Of a stretch of 53,023 bases of DNA, positions 16,201-23,977 are shown piece by piece (position 1 is the first letter of the stretch; the number at the start of each line of letters is the position of its first letter). Source of the DNA: Planctomycetota bacterium (lineage in GTDB: Bacteria > Planctomycetota > Phycisphaerae > UBA1845 > UTPLA1); contig JACRIM010000011.1 of NCBI GenBank assembly GCA_016235815.1, forward strand, positions 1 to 53,023. Direction: 5' to 3'. The notes beneath the pieces are model-generated. The model worked only from the letters and a program-made list of their open reading frames with translations, made no database searches and was not told the origin of the DNA. The position numbers and the translations under genes were made by a program.

Positions 16201-17268
16201 GCGGGCTACGACGCGTTCCCAGAGGGTGCGCAGGCTGGCGACTTCGATTGCGTCGCCGATGGGTGTGCCGGTTCCGTGGCACTCGATGCAATCGACGGCG
16301 TCGGGGGACCAGCCGGCCTGGGCGTAGGCATCGTGCATGGCGCGAAGCTGGCCCTCGCTGTCGGGGGCAAGCAGGCTGCCGCCGATGTCGTTGGAGAGGC
16401 CTATGCCGCGGATGACAGCGGTGATTCGGTCGCCGTCACGCAGGGCGTCATCGAGGCGCTTGAGGACGACGAGGCCTGCGCCTTCACCGACGATGAGGCC
16501 GTCGGAGGATTCATCGAATGGCGAGCACCGGCCGGTGCGCGAGAGGGCGCGGAGTTGGGTGAATCCCATCTGCGTGTAGAGGCATTCGGGGCGGGAAACG
16601 CCGCCGGCGAGCATGATGTCGGCGCGGCCTTCGGCGAGTTCGTCGCAGGCGAGTTTGACGGCGTAGAGCGAACTTGCGCAGGCGGCGTCGAGGGTGTAGC
16701 TGCCGAGGCCGAGGCGCAATGCCTTCGCGATAATCGCTGCTGGGAGCGCGGTGACTCGGCCGTTGAGCGGGTGCGGGATTTCTTCAATGAGTGATTCAAT
16801 CGCGGCGCGGCGATGCGGTTGCGCGGCATCGGCGAGGCGCGTGAGAAGTTCGCGGCCAAGCGTGGCGCGGGTGATTGCCGATGATCCGTCGGTGGGCAAG
16901 GCGATGGCGGCGAGGATGACGCCGGTGCGCGCGCGGACGGTGTCGGATATTTTCGCATCGTCGATGGCTGAGCGAGCGGCTTGCAATGCGATTGAATAAA
17001 GCGGGTCGAGTTGGTCGAGCAGGCCGGCGTCGATGTCGAGGCCGGAGAGATTCGGCGTGAAGGGATCGACGAAGCAGCCGCGGAGGGAGTAGACCTTGTC
17101 GGGGAGCGGGCCGTCGGCGAGCGCATCACGCGGCGGGAGGATCCAGCGGCCGGACGGCACGTCGCGGGTCTGATCGCGTGCTTCGACGAGGTTGGCCCAG
17201 AAGGCGTCGAGCGTCGTCGCGCCGGGGAATACCCCGCCCATACCTATGATGGCGATCGGCGTTCGCAT
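10219..17268 (-). CDS. pfaC: PfaC-like PUFA/secondary-lipid synthase subunit (KS-CLF-AT-DH-DH)
   Basis: A 2349-residue iterative synthase subunit. Domain order: an active ketosynthase (about 1-450; Cys197 in DAACASS, His in CHGTGTP and GHLLTAAG); a second ketosynthase-like domain (about 470-890) in which the catalytic Cys aligns with Glu667 (SCEEASG), i.e. a chain-length factor; an acyltransferase (about 990-1340; GAGNYFAGMG and Ser1078 in GYSLGES), PfaB-like; then two FabA-like dehydratase didomains with catalytic-type halves at His1800 (CHFVDDMVMPG) and His2245 (AHFYQDPVWPG). Three interdomain linkers (about 1360-1430, 1459-1512, 1913-1972) are built from a dispersed repeat. No ACP and no terminal acyltransferase are present, so it must work with the adjacent PfaA-like protein. 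It starts 15 nt after the pfaA stop, indicating one operon. The product is unknown. Confidence 0.9.
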   Translation of the reverse strand: MRTPIAIIGMGGVFPGATTLDAFWANLVEARDQTRDVPSGRWILPPRDALADGPLPDKVYSLRGCFVDPFTPNLSGLDIDAGLLDQLDPLYSIALQAARSAIDDAKISDTVRARTGVILAAIALPTDGSSAITRATLGRELLTRLADAAQPHRRAAIESLIEEIPHPLNGRVTALPAAIIAKALRLGLGSYTLDAACASSLYAVKLACDELAEGRADIMLAGGVSRPECLYTQMGFTQLRALSRTGRCSPFDESSDGLIVGEGAGLVVLKRLDDALRDGDRITAVIRGIGLSNDIGGSLLAPDSEGQLRAMHDAYAQAGWSPDAVDCIECHGTGTPIGDAIEVASLRTLWERVVARTGQCPIGSVKSMIGHLLTAAGAAGLIKTLLAMRHETLAPSANFTRPARVIPLEGSPFRVQSVPHPWHRRDDQTPRRAAISAFGFGGINAHVLIEEWTGPSSRPAIVEHTPAHPEPVAIVGMDARFGSITCLHDFQHAIFNNRTAIHPPSPDRWYGCDAFGAAHMAPQAAASIDEIEIPVGKYRIPPNELPAALPQQLVALESVAAALADANLPLRERRPRVGVVIGMALDFDTTNFHLRWWIRGRARQWADALELNLTDDELATWTDELCDAAGPALDAPRVLGALGGMIASRIARECQLGGPSFAVSCEEASGLKAFEIAARAVGRGELDAAIVGAVDMAADLRNVVSTSRHDGTPFGDGACTVILKRLANATRDGDRIYAVWDGNEIVPAADFIEWSGPTDSIASAISANSDPVALSTLTATIGRTGSASGLAAIVKAALCLHHAILPPTPDDALPDEIRSQLADRAHAPKQALAWLRNRADGPRRATVHAATADGNHASIVLRESPTAAVASPAVVRPAALFAITAASADALTHQLAALDAHLAAPHASLNAAARAWLHAHPLDFAEQFSAALVATDTGELRERLRQLTDHLRSRPGESADAIPGVYYSPQSIDQPGKLAFVYPGAGNYFAGMGADLAVHFPHVVSTLDAESARLRDQLLPRWFAPHRLDWPDDWREDSEAAAALDMRCTIFGQVSFGVLATDILRSLGVSPNAVIGYSLGESAGLFAMRAWPDRDEMHRRMFSSPLFATDLAGTRNSLRNSWGLPADVPPEWHVVLIPRSPDDVRNALAAAPRARLLIVNTPKECVVGGLRGDVEQVVASLRCRAIPLPGVPTVHCDALQSVEAAYRDFHLLRTTPPANVRFYSSTAARSYDVTTESAADSILNHARHGFSFPAVIEQAYADGVRVFIEVGPQASCTRMIRRILDGRPHAAFSMSARGENEYLSTLKLLGRLIAHHIPVNLAALYADEPPAAANALNANTRTIRIPIGHQLGPLTLSDQLAGSAGPTMSTQDSRLRTQVVGSAVRTIANSQHVAQQPPPPLSALLPQCLSASDSVPHSLFPVPSANSAHEAFLRFSQTATEGLSSLLTVQSELLGAALSDPMSAQSLKTVAQQPLPPLSALVPQCLSASTPVPRSLFPVPSISVPSPPPAFNRAACLEFARGKVANVLGPEFAIIDTYSARVRLPDEPLMLCDRILTVEGEKGSLTRGRLVTEHDVLPGAWYLDGDRCPICITVEAGQADLFLSGYLGIDFVAKGERTYRLLDATVQFHRGLPRPGETIRYDIRIDRFVRQGGTYLFFFEFDGTIDSSPVLTMRNGCAGFFTKQEIENSHGIVQTPEELADQKGATAHDFAWPVLIANTAPVDSHYDDARLTALRQGDLAACFGGDFARLDIANPLRLPDGRMKLIDRVLELDAQGGRYGLGMVVAEADIHPDDWFLTCHFVDDMVMPGTLMYECCAHALRFFLLRMGWVGDADSVAYEPIPGVASSLRCRGPVTPLSKKVTYQIEIKEAGYRPEPYVLADALMSADGRPIVQMKNMSMQMTGLTRDTVEALWNHVGSAVRTAPISDHVAQQPHPPLRASVPQCLSASDSVPCSPSKTRLGGFPVPSTPQPAFTANQILSFAIGNPSDCFGPAYRVFDRDRRIARLPGPPYQFLDRVAAVRQPPFVLAAGDWMDAEYDVPPDAWYFAANRQTTMPFAVLLEIALQPCGFLAAYCGSALTSNTDLSFRNLGGTATLHEEIGPDCGTLRTRVRLTSVSSAGGMIIEKFDMQVLRGDRVVYEGDTSFGFFSASALAQQIGVRDAAQRIWNPSPNEGATAKRFTLPDLPPHTPDEAPDYATPLSAALPARAFRMVDRVDCLLPDGGPHHLGYIAGSIDVNPDAWFFKAHFYQDPVWPGSLGLEALLQLLKAYALDRWPGLAESHRFEPIAVGMKHSWIYRGQVIPKNKRVEVTATITRREDGPTPMIMANGFLSVDGVIIYEMTDFGLRIVMG
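11350..11535 (-). repeat. Composite palindromic repeat, linker copy 3 (between DH1 and DH2)
   Basis: On the minus strand this copy contains, in order: a GTAG-footed hairpin (11503-11523; arms GGTCCGC/GCGGACC, loop TGT), the GTTGC-N3-GCAAC hairpin (11472-11484), a run of TGCCTCAG/TGCCTAAG-like 10-mers (11427-11459), and a GGGAACA-type stretch. A further palindrome, CCCGCC-TG-GGCGGG on the minus strand (around 11383-11396), interrupts the last part. Read in frame it gives GSAVRT...HVAQQP...PQCLSASDSVP and an extra KTRLGG. Confidence 0.8.
12740..12892 (-). repeat. Composite palindromic repeat, linker copy 2
   Basis: This copy lacks the GTAG-footed hairpin but has the GTTGC-N3-GCAAC hairpin (12849-12861), four to five GGCACTAAG/GGCACTGAG 10-mers (12803-12838) and the GGGAACAGGGAACGG stretch. 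In frame it encodes TVAQQPLPPLSALVPQCLSA and then FPVPS. It lies between the AT region and the first dehydratase didomain. Confidence 0.8.
12985..13195 (-). repeat. Composite palindromic repeat, linker copy 1 (after AT)
   Basis: This copy has all parts: the GTAG-footed hairpin (13111-13131; arms GGTCCGC/GCGGACC), GTTGC-N3-GCAAC (13080-13092), the GAGGCACT 10-mers (13034-13070) and the GGGAACAG stretch. On its 5' side (minus strand) it carries ACTCAAG/AGTCTTG short direct repeats (13132-13160) and a degenerate second hairpin at 13172-13187. The frame stays open and reads GSAVRT...HVAQQPPPPLSALLPQCL. Confidence 0.8.
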
Positions 17269-17283
17269 GAAACAATCTCTGAC

Positions 17284-20200
17284 TCAAATGCTCGCGGCGG
17301 CCTTGCGGAAGGCGGCGCGGAGGGACGGATCGGCGGTGCATTCGTAACCTTCGATTCGGGCGACGACGGCGGCGTCGAGATCGAAGAAGGTTACGTCGCA
17401 GGTCATTTTCTTTTGGGTGTGGTCGGTGACTTCCAGCACGGCGGTGACGCCGTCGCGCGGGAAGGACGTGCGGAACTGGCGATAGGAGCCGAGGGCGCTG
17501 GGCAGGGAGACCATGCCGAGTTCCTCGAAGCACCAGAGGATGGCCAGTTGGAATGCGGAATCGATGACGAGCGGGTCGGTGAGCCAGTCGCTGCGGAGCG
17601 GGTTGGCCATCCACTGCGCAGGCGCGGGGGCCGTGCCGACGAGGGCGACGATTCCGCCGGAGGACCAGCCGTCGACCTTCTGAATGCCGCGGAGGTCTTT
17701 GCCGTGGAAGAGGATTTCGGAATAGGCGGCGCGGAGATCTCGCGGATATTTTTGCAAGGCGACGGCGTCGGAATAGGGAATGGCCGGTGCGGGGGCGGGC
17801 CTGGAGCCGAGGATCACGGTGGCCGATGCGTAAACGACTTCGCGGGCTTGATCGTCATGACCGCGCATTTCGACGTTGACGAAGAACTGCGAATCCTTGC
17901 GGCGCGGGTCGCCGACGTGGAAGGCGAGTGTTGTGTCGGCGGCATCGACGGCCACGCCTCGGAGGACGCGCACGGCATCGAGGCCCTGAAGTCGCAGGCC
18001 GGGGTGGGCGTGCATGGCGGCGTGGGCCATCCACTCCATGCTCATCGCGAGCGGCAATACGGGGCGACCGCCGAGGACGTGCGAGCGGAGGAAGGTGTGG
18101 CTTGCGAGATCGAGTCGACGCTCGAAAGCGAAGTGCATTGTCGCGGCTGTTGGTGCCGGCGCGGGCGGCGCGATGGTTGGTTCGGGGAAGCCGGCGCCGA
18201 GGATGACTTCGATGCCTTCGCCGGTGTTGGCGAGTTCTTCCACGAGGGCGGCCGCGCCGGATTCGAGCGGGATGAGATCGATTCCCTGTCGCACGAATTC
18301 GCGCTTGAGCGATGGGCCGACCATTCCGCCATCCCAGGGACCCCAGTTCAACGAGCGGACTCGGCAATCGGGAAGGCTGATGGAAAGGCGGTGCGCGATC
18401 TTGTTGAGCGATTCGTTGGCGACAGCGTAGTCGGACTGGCCGCGATTGCCGAAACGGGCGCTGACGGAAGAGAAGAAGATGACGTTTCGCAATTCGCCGG
18501 GGTTGACGGCGGCGAGGAGGTTTCGCAGGGCGACGATCTTCGTGTCGAAAACGCGGTCGAATTGCTCGGGGGTCTTGTCGGCAATGAGGCGATCTTCCAG
18601 CACGCCGGCGGCGTGAATAAGGCCAGTGACGGGGCCGAGGGCGGCGGAGACTTCGGTAACCACGCGCTTGATGGCGACGATGTCGCGAACGTCGACGCTG
18701 CGATAGAGGACCTGTGCGCCGGCGTCGGTCATGCGGGCGAGGTTGCGCTGCACCTCGCGATTGGCCATGTAGCGGATGTAGGCGGCTTGAAGGTCGGCGG
18801 CTTTGGGTTTTTCGCGGCCGGCGAATTCGTTTGTGAGGATGGCCTGCTTGATGTCAGATTCGGATTCGAGTGGAGCGAGCCACGATGGCTCGGGCGTCGG
18901 CGCGGGTGAACGGCCGAGGAGAATCAGGCGCGGGCGGGCGGCGCGGGCGAGGGCGACGGCGGTTTCAGCGGTGACACCGCGTGCGCCGCCGGTGATGAGG
19001 ATCACGTCGCGGTCGGTGATGTCGAGCGGAGCGGTTCGCGTGGAAAGCGCGTCGAGTCGGAGGCCGCGGCGCGAGTCGAGGCCGAGAGCGACTTCCAACG
19101 GGCCGGGCGCGGCGAATTCGCGCAGCAAGGAATCGGTAATTGCGTCGATGTCGAGCCAGGCGGCGTCCACGTCGATGGCTTTGCACGTCACGCCGGGCCA
19201 CTCGTGGGCGGCGGTTTTGGCAAGGCCGGCGAGGCCGCCGTGGGCGGGTTCATGATCGCGACCAAAGAGGCCGAACGCGCCGTCCATGCGGGTGATGGTG
19301 GCGAAGAGTGCGCCGCCGGTGGCGACTGAGGATTGCAATGACTTTGCGGCGGACTTGGCGATGGCGAATGCGGACTTCAGAAATTGCTCGGCTTGGAGGG
19401 ACCAGAGGGCATCGGAGCCGGCACGGCGCGGGGCAACGATGATGAGGCCGGCGCAATGAGGAAAGGCGGACGGCGGATTTCGGATGTCGATCAGCGAGGC
19501 CGCGAAACCCATTGCGCTCAATCGCGCGGCCAGGGTTTTTGATAGGTCTGTGCCGTCGTCGGTAATTCCGATGGATGAGCCGGGCGCGAGACTGAGCGGT
19601 GCAGCGTGAAGCGCGGGGAGGTCGATGAGGCTGAGGACTCGGCGTTCGACGGGTCTTGCGGCGATGCGCGGCTGGGGGCGCGGGGCATCGACTATGCGAG
19701 CGGGCGAAGGCGTTGGCGTGACTATTAGCGCGTCGGACTTTGTCGAACGCGAGGTGCAGTAGTCGACGATCTGCTGGAGCGTGCGGAGGCTGCCCATGTA
19801 GTCGGGCTGGACCGTAGGCATTTCGGGAATGCGGGCCTCGACACCGGCGAGGATTTCGACGCGCTTGATGGAGTCGATGCCGAGGTCGGCTTCCATGTCC
19901 ATGCCGAGTTCGAGCATTTCGCGGGGGTAGCCGGTGAGTTGGGCAACGACGTCGAGGAGGGTGTCGGAGAAGGCGGCGGTGGAGAGGTTGCCGGCACGAT
20001 GCGGATCATTTGTGTCAGGCAATTCCGGTTCGGGTACCAGTTTCACTTCGGCAATTTGAGAACCCGCTCCCTTACGGTCGCGGCTCGGATCGGTTGCTCC
20101 GGAATCGATGAAGGTGACGATTTCGGCGAGGGTGCGGATGCTGCCCATGTATTCGGGCTTGATGCCGGTGAAGCCGGGGATTCGCTCTTCGACGGCGGCG

Positions 20201-23200
20201 ACGATTTCGACGCGTTTGATGGAGTCGATGCCGAGGTCGGCCTCGATGTCCATGGAGAGGTCGATCATATCGCGGGGGTAGCCGGTCTTTTCGCAGACGA
20301 CATCGAGTACGACGGCGGCGTTGTTTATGTCGGAGGTTGCGGGCGGCGCACTTGCCGACGGGGAAATAGATGGGCGCGGCGATTCCGCTTTCGATGGCGG
20401 CGGCGCGACGGGAACAACGGGCGGCGCGATCGGCGCGGGCGGAGCCATCACCGGCGCTGATGCCTTTTGCACAATCACGCTGGGTGCCGGCGAAGGTAAT
20501 GGTTGAGGGATCGGCGCAGGCTGCGCGATCATCGGCGCGGCGATGCTCATCGGCTGTGCCATTCCGCCGGAAAGCAGTCTGTGCTGATTCTCGATGAGCA
20601 ACTGTATCGAGCGGTGGGCCTGTTCCTGGCTTTCCAGGAATCGCTGATGGGCGGCGGCGGTTTGCTGCTGGAGCGCCTGCATGGCCTGCAGGCCTTCCTG
20701 CACGATGCGCATGGCTTCGACGAGAGCGGGCGTGGGCTGCGGAGCGGGGGATGGCGGCGGCTTGGGTTGGCTCATCGGAGGCGAATTCACGTTCTTCGAT
20801 TGAAATTCAGCGGCAGTTGGTTTCTCGGTCGGTACGCTTAAGGTATCAGTCGTGCGCAATTCCATTGGCGCGGGTGCAATTACATCATGTTCACGACCTT
20901 TGCGTATCTCGGAGTTTACCGAACCCGCTCCCTTACGGTCGCGGCTCTGTTGTGCAGGATCGCGACTCTGAGTAAGGGTCGCGGTGGCCGGCTCCAATGC
21001 AGCGCGCGGGGCGCGATAGTTCGCGCCGACGAGCGGCACGATCATGCGAGGCTTCCGCGGCTGGACGGAGGGCTTCTCCCACTTCTCAAGTTCCACTGCG
21101 CGGCCTTCGGCGGCAAGGCGGCAGAGGCAGCGCGCCAAATCGGCGACGCCGCTTCGCTTTCCCGCCGAGGCGTCCACCGCGATGCAGCGTGTGCCACGGC
21201 GATCCAGGATCGCATCGGCGAGGCCGGTCAGCACTGATTTCGGGCCGACTTCGATGAAGGTTCGCGCCCCGGAATGATACAGGGTTTCGATCTGGCCCAC
21301 GAAATCGACGGGTTCGAGCAGTTGGCGGCCGAGGAGTGCGCGGGCGGACGCGGCGTCGGATGGATAGGGCTTGGCGGTGGATGTGGCGACGACCGGGATT
21401 CGCGGGGCGAGAAACTCAACGGATTCCAACGCCTGGCGGAACGGTGCGACGGCCGACTCCATCAGGCGGCTGTGGAATGCGCCGGAGACGTTTAACTGGG
21501 TTGCGGCAATGCCGCGCTGCTTGCAAAGATCGACAGCGCGGGCGATCTCGGCGCGGTCGCCGGAGAGAACGCCCTGCGTCGGCGAATTGCGATTGGCGAG
21601 GATGACATCGAGCGAACCATCGGCGATCAATCGTTCAATCTCGCCGAGCGGGGCTTTGACGGCGAGCATCGTGCCGCGATCGCCGTCGCCTGCGGCCATG
21701 AGTCGACCGCGAAGTCGCGACAGGTGATGCAGCGATGATTCGTCGAAGACGCCGGCGGCAAAGAGCGCGACGAGTTCGCCGTAGCTGTGGCCGGCGGCGA
21801 GGTCGGGTTTCACGCCGAAGCGCCGGAGGACATCGGCCATGCCAAGCGCGATCGCACCCAGCGCGGGCTGGGCGATGTCGGTGCGCGTCAACGCTTGTGC
21901 CTGGCGCTCGCGCAGGGCTTCATCAAAGGTCGGCGTTGGATAGACGGCGGTGTTGATTCGGGTGTCCGCTGTCTCGGCGGCGGCATCGGCGCGGGCGAGT
22001 GCAGCCTGCATTTCGGGGAAGGTGCAGGCAAGTTCGCGGGCCATGTCCACATGCTGCGAGCCCTGGCCGGGGAAGAGGAAGGCGACCAAGCCTTCGGCGG
22101 GGCCGGAGCCGTAATAGGTGTTCGTGACGGACCAACTCGCTTGGCCGGCATTTGAGAGCAGACGACTCGACGCTTGTTCGAGTTGTTGCGAGAGCGCGGC
22201 CGCCTCTTCGACGACGAGAAGCAACCGATGCGGCCTTGACGCATCAAAGGCGCGGCGGGATTCGGCGGCGTGCCATGCGAGGCTGCGATGATCGAACCAC
22301 TCGTCTGCGACACGCTTCTGCCATTCGCTCAGGTTCGCTTGCAACCCGTCGATCGTGTCGGCCGAGAGGGCGATGATCTCCACGCTGCCGTCCCAGGCGG
22401 GTTCGGGAAGCGTGGCTTCGTGTTCTTCGAGGACGGCGTGGAAGTTGCTGCCGCCGAAGCCGAAGGAACTGACGCCGGCGCGGCGCGGGGACTCCCCCAC
22501 CGTCAGCCACGGGCGCATGCGCGTGTTCAGGAAGAACGGGCTGTCCTCGATGGCCATCTTCGCATTCGGCGCATCGACCTTGATCGTCGGTGGGAGGGCG
22601 CGGTGATAGAGGGCGAGCGCGGTCTTGATGAGGCCTGCTGCGCCGGCGGCGGCTTTGGTGTGGCCGATCTGTGATTTAACCGAGCCGAGGGCGCACCATG
22701 TGCCGTCGGGCGCGGCTTCGCGGAAGACGGTTCGCAAGGCATCGAACTCAACGGCGTCGCCTACTTTGGTGCCGGTGCCGTGTGCTTCGATGAGTGTGAT
22801 GCTGTCCGGGTCGACGTCGGCCAACTCATACGCATTGCGAAGGGCGCGGGCCTGACCTCCGGCGTGCGGGGCGTAAATGCTTTGCGAACGGCCGTCGCTG
22901 GACGTGCCCATGCTTCGGATGACGGCGTAGATGCGGTCGCCGTCGCGCTGGGCGTCGGGCAGGCGCTTGAGCACCAACATGCCGATGCCTTCGCCGAGGA
23001 CCGTGCCGTCGGCGGAATCCGCGAAGGGCCGGGCGTCGCCGGTGGGCGACAGCGCCGGTGTCTTGCTGAAGCACATGTACATGAAGATGTCGTTGAGCGT
23101 GTCGACACCACCGGCGATGGCCATGTCGCTGCGGCCGGTAGCGAGTTCGAGCATCGCAAGATGCACGGCGGAGAGTGAACTGGCGCAGGCCGCGTCGACG

Positions 23201-23826
23201 ACGCAGTTCGTGCCTCGGAGATTCAGGCGATTGGCGATGCGCCCGGCGACGACATTTCCGAGCAGGCCGGGGAAGGAGTTCTCCTGCCAGCCGACGTAGC
23301 CATCGGCGATGCGGACAACGACATCCTCAGCGACGTCGGGATCAACGCCGGCTTCGGCGAGCGCTTTTCGCCAGACGGGGTGGCCAAGCCGCGCACCGAG
23401 AGGGAGAGCCAGTTCCTGCAAACCAGTGATGCCGAGGATGACGCCGACGCGCTCGCGATTGAACTCGCGGCTTTCGCCGTAACCCGCATCCTCCAGCGCC
23501 CGCTTAGCGATGACGAGGCCGAGGAGTTGAGAGGTATCCGTCGCTTCGAGGATGGTCGGCGGGATGCCGAATTCGGTCGGGTCGAAGGGCACCGGCGGGA
23601 TGAAGCCCCCGCGATGGCAATAGGTCATGTCGGGCGTTTTGGGGTCGGCGTCAAAATAGTCGCCGATGCCCCAGTGCGTGGCAGGGGTGTCGGTGATTCC
23701 GTCGCCGCCGGTGCGGAGGAGGCGCCAGTATTCTTTCAGGTCGCGCGCCTTTGGGAACATGCATCCCATGCCGATGATGGCAATGGGGGTGGCCTGCGGC
23801 CCCGCGCCTTTTGCTCGCTTGCTCAC
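17284..23826 (-). CDS. pfaA: PfaA-like PUFA/secondary-lipid synthase subunit (KS-AT-ACP-ACP-KR-DH)
   Basis: A 2180-residue iterative polyketide-type synthase. Domain order: ketosynthase (about 1-450; Cys214 in DAACASS, His in AHGTGT and GHTKAAAG); malonyl-type acyltransferase (about 555-860; Ser681 in GHSYGE, later GAFHSRL); a long Pro/Ala/Gln linker; two acyl carrier proteins with phosphopantetheine serines Ser1202 and Ser1319 in LGIDSIKRVEI; ketoreductase (about 1605-1860; TGGARGVT, Tyr1800 in SDYAVANE); and a PKS-type dehydratase (His1916 in HVLGGRPVLP, Asp2089 in LVIDSAF). The start is GTG at 23826 with AGGA about 8 nt upstream. Two ACPs is fewer than most PUFA synthases. Two copies of a 29-bp dispersed element lie in its linkers. 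Together with the PfaC- and PfaD-like proteins it should build a polyunsaturated or otherwise modified acyl chain. Confidence 0.92.
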   Translation of the reverse strand: MSKRAKGAGPQATPIAIIGMGCMFPKARDLKEYWRLLRTGGDGITDTPATHWGIGDYFDADPKTPDMTYCHRGGFIPPVPFDPTEFGIPPTILEATDTSQLLGLVIAKRALEDAGYGESREFNRERVGVILGITGLQELALPLGARLGHPVWRKALAEAGVDPDVAEDVVVRIADGYVGWQENSFPGLLGNVVAGRIANRLNLRGTNCVVDAACASSLSAVHLAMLELATGRSDMAIAGGVDTLNDIFMYMCFSKTPALSPTGDARPFADSADGTVLGEGIGMLVLKRLPDAQRDGDRIYAVIRSMGTSSDGRSQSIYAPHAGGQARALRNAYELADVDPDSITLIEAHGTGTKVGDAVEFDALRTVFREAAPDGTWCALGSVKSQIGHTKAAAGAAGLIKTALALYHRALPPTIKVDAPNAKMAIEDSPFFLNTRMRPWLTVGESPRRAGVSSFGFGGSNFHAVLEEHEATLPEPAWDGSVEIIALSADTIDGLQANLSEWQKRVADEWFDHRSLAWHAAESRRAFDASRPHRLLLVVEEAAALSQQLEQASSRLLSNAGQASWSVTNTYYGSGPAEGLVAFLFPGQGSQHVDMARELACTFPEMQAALARADAAAETADTRINTAVYPTPTFDEALRERQAQALTRTDIAQPALGAIALGMADVLRRFGVKPDLAAGHSYGELVALFAAGVFDESSLHHLSRLRGRLMAAGDGDRGTMLAVKAPLGEIERLIADGSLDVILANRNSPTQGVLSGDRAEIARAVDLCKQRGIAATQLNVSGAFHSRLMESAVAPFRQALESVEFLAPRIPVVATSTAKPYPSDAASARALLGRQLLEPVDFVGQIETLYHSGARTFIEVGPKSVLTGLADAILDRRGTRCIAVDASAGKRSGVADLARCLCRLAAEGRAVELEKWEKPSVQPRKPRMIVPLVGANYRAPRAALEPATATLTQSRDPAQQSRDRKGAGSVNSEIRKGREHDVIAPAPMELRTTDTLSVPTEKPTAAEFQSKNVNSPPMSQPKPPPSPAPQPTPALVEAMRIVQEGLQAMQALQQQTAAAHQRFLESQEQAHRSIQLLIENQHRLLSGGMAQPMSIAAPMIAQPAPIPQPLPSPAPSVIVQKASAPVMAPPAPIAPPVVPVAPPPSKAESPRPSISPSASAPPATSDINNAAVVLDVVCEKTGYPRDMIDLSMDIEADLGIDSIKRVEIVAAVEERIPGFTGIKPEYMGSIRTLAEIVTFIDSGATDPSRDRKGAGSQIAEVKLVPEPELPDTNDPHRAGNLSTAAFSDTLLDVVAQLTGYPREMLELGMDMEADLGIDSIKRVEILAGVEARIPEMPTVQPDYMGSLRTLQQIVDYCTSRSTKSDALIVTPTPSPARIVDAPRPQPRIAARPVERRVLSLIDLPALHAAPLSLAPGSSIGITDDGTDLSKTLAARLSAMGFAASLIDIRNPPSAFPHCAGLIIVAPRRAGSDALWSLQAEQFLKSAFAIAKSAAKSLQSSVATGGALFATITRMDGAFGLFGRDHEPAHGGLAGLAKTAAHEWPGVTCKAIDVDAAWLDIDAITDSLLREFAAPGPLEVALGLDSRRGLRLDALSTRTAPLDITDRDVILITGGARGVTAETAVALARAARPRLILLGRSPAPTPEPSWLAPLESESDIKQAILTNEFAGREKPKAADLQAAYIRYMANREVQRNLARMTDAGAQVLYRSVDVRDIVAIKRVVTEVSAALGPVTGLIHAAGVLEDRLIADKTPEQFDRVFDTKIVALRNLLAAVNPGELRNVIFFSSVSARFGNRGQSDYAVANESLNKIAHRLSISLPDCRVRSLNWGPWDGGMVGPSLKREFVRQGIDLIPLESGAAALVEELANTGEGIEVILGAGFPEPTIAPPAPAPTAATMHFAFERRLDLASHTFLRSHVLGGRPVLPLAMSMEWMAHAAMHAHPGLRLQGLDAVRVLRGVAVDAADTTLAFHVGDPRRKDSQFFVNVEMRGHDDQAREVVYASATVILGSRPAPAPAIPYSDAVALQKYPRDLRAAYSEILFHGKDLRGIQKVDGWSSGGIVALVGTAPAPAQWMANPLRSDWLTDPLVIDSAFQLAILWCFEELGMVSLPSALGSYRQFRTSFPRDGVTAVLEVTDHTQKKMTCDVTFFDLDAAVVARIEGYECTADPSLRAAFRKAAASI
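20060..20088 (-). repeat. 29-bp dispersed palindromic element, copy 2 (between the two ACPs of pfaA)
   Basis: Identical over 29 bp to the copy at 31580-31608. On the minus strand its core CCGCGACCGTAAGGGAGCGG can fold as an 8-bp stem with a tandem G-A mismatch and a GTAA loop. It is read as PSRDRKGAGS in the linker joining ACP1 and ACP2. Confidence 0.9.
20921..20949 (-). repeat. 29-bp dispersed palindromic element, copy 3 (upstream of the pfaA ACPs)
   Basis: One base different from the copies at 20060 and 31580. It is read in frame as QSRDRKGAGS between the acyltransferase and the first ACP. A shorter related stretch (SRDPAQQ) follows immediately at about 20955-20980 on the plus strand, suggesting a partial second copy or local duplication. 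Confidence 0.88.
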
Positions 23827-23977
23827 TCGCTGAATCCTTGCCGAAACGCCGATGGACGGCGGGGTTGGTTAAGGCGGGAAGTATAAGGGAAAGGGAGGGG
23901 CCAGGCTGACTCGCTGTTTGCCGCCCCCAATTCCCGTGCTTTGTTTAGGGAATTACTCGTCTTGTCAAAGCTAAAGA

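Noticed and set aside
23963-23968. TTGACA on the minus strand upstream of pfaA
   Set aside because: No acceptable -10 hexamer lies 16-18 nt downstream. A TATACT nearer pfaA has no matching -35, so I do not call a promoter.
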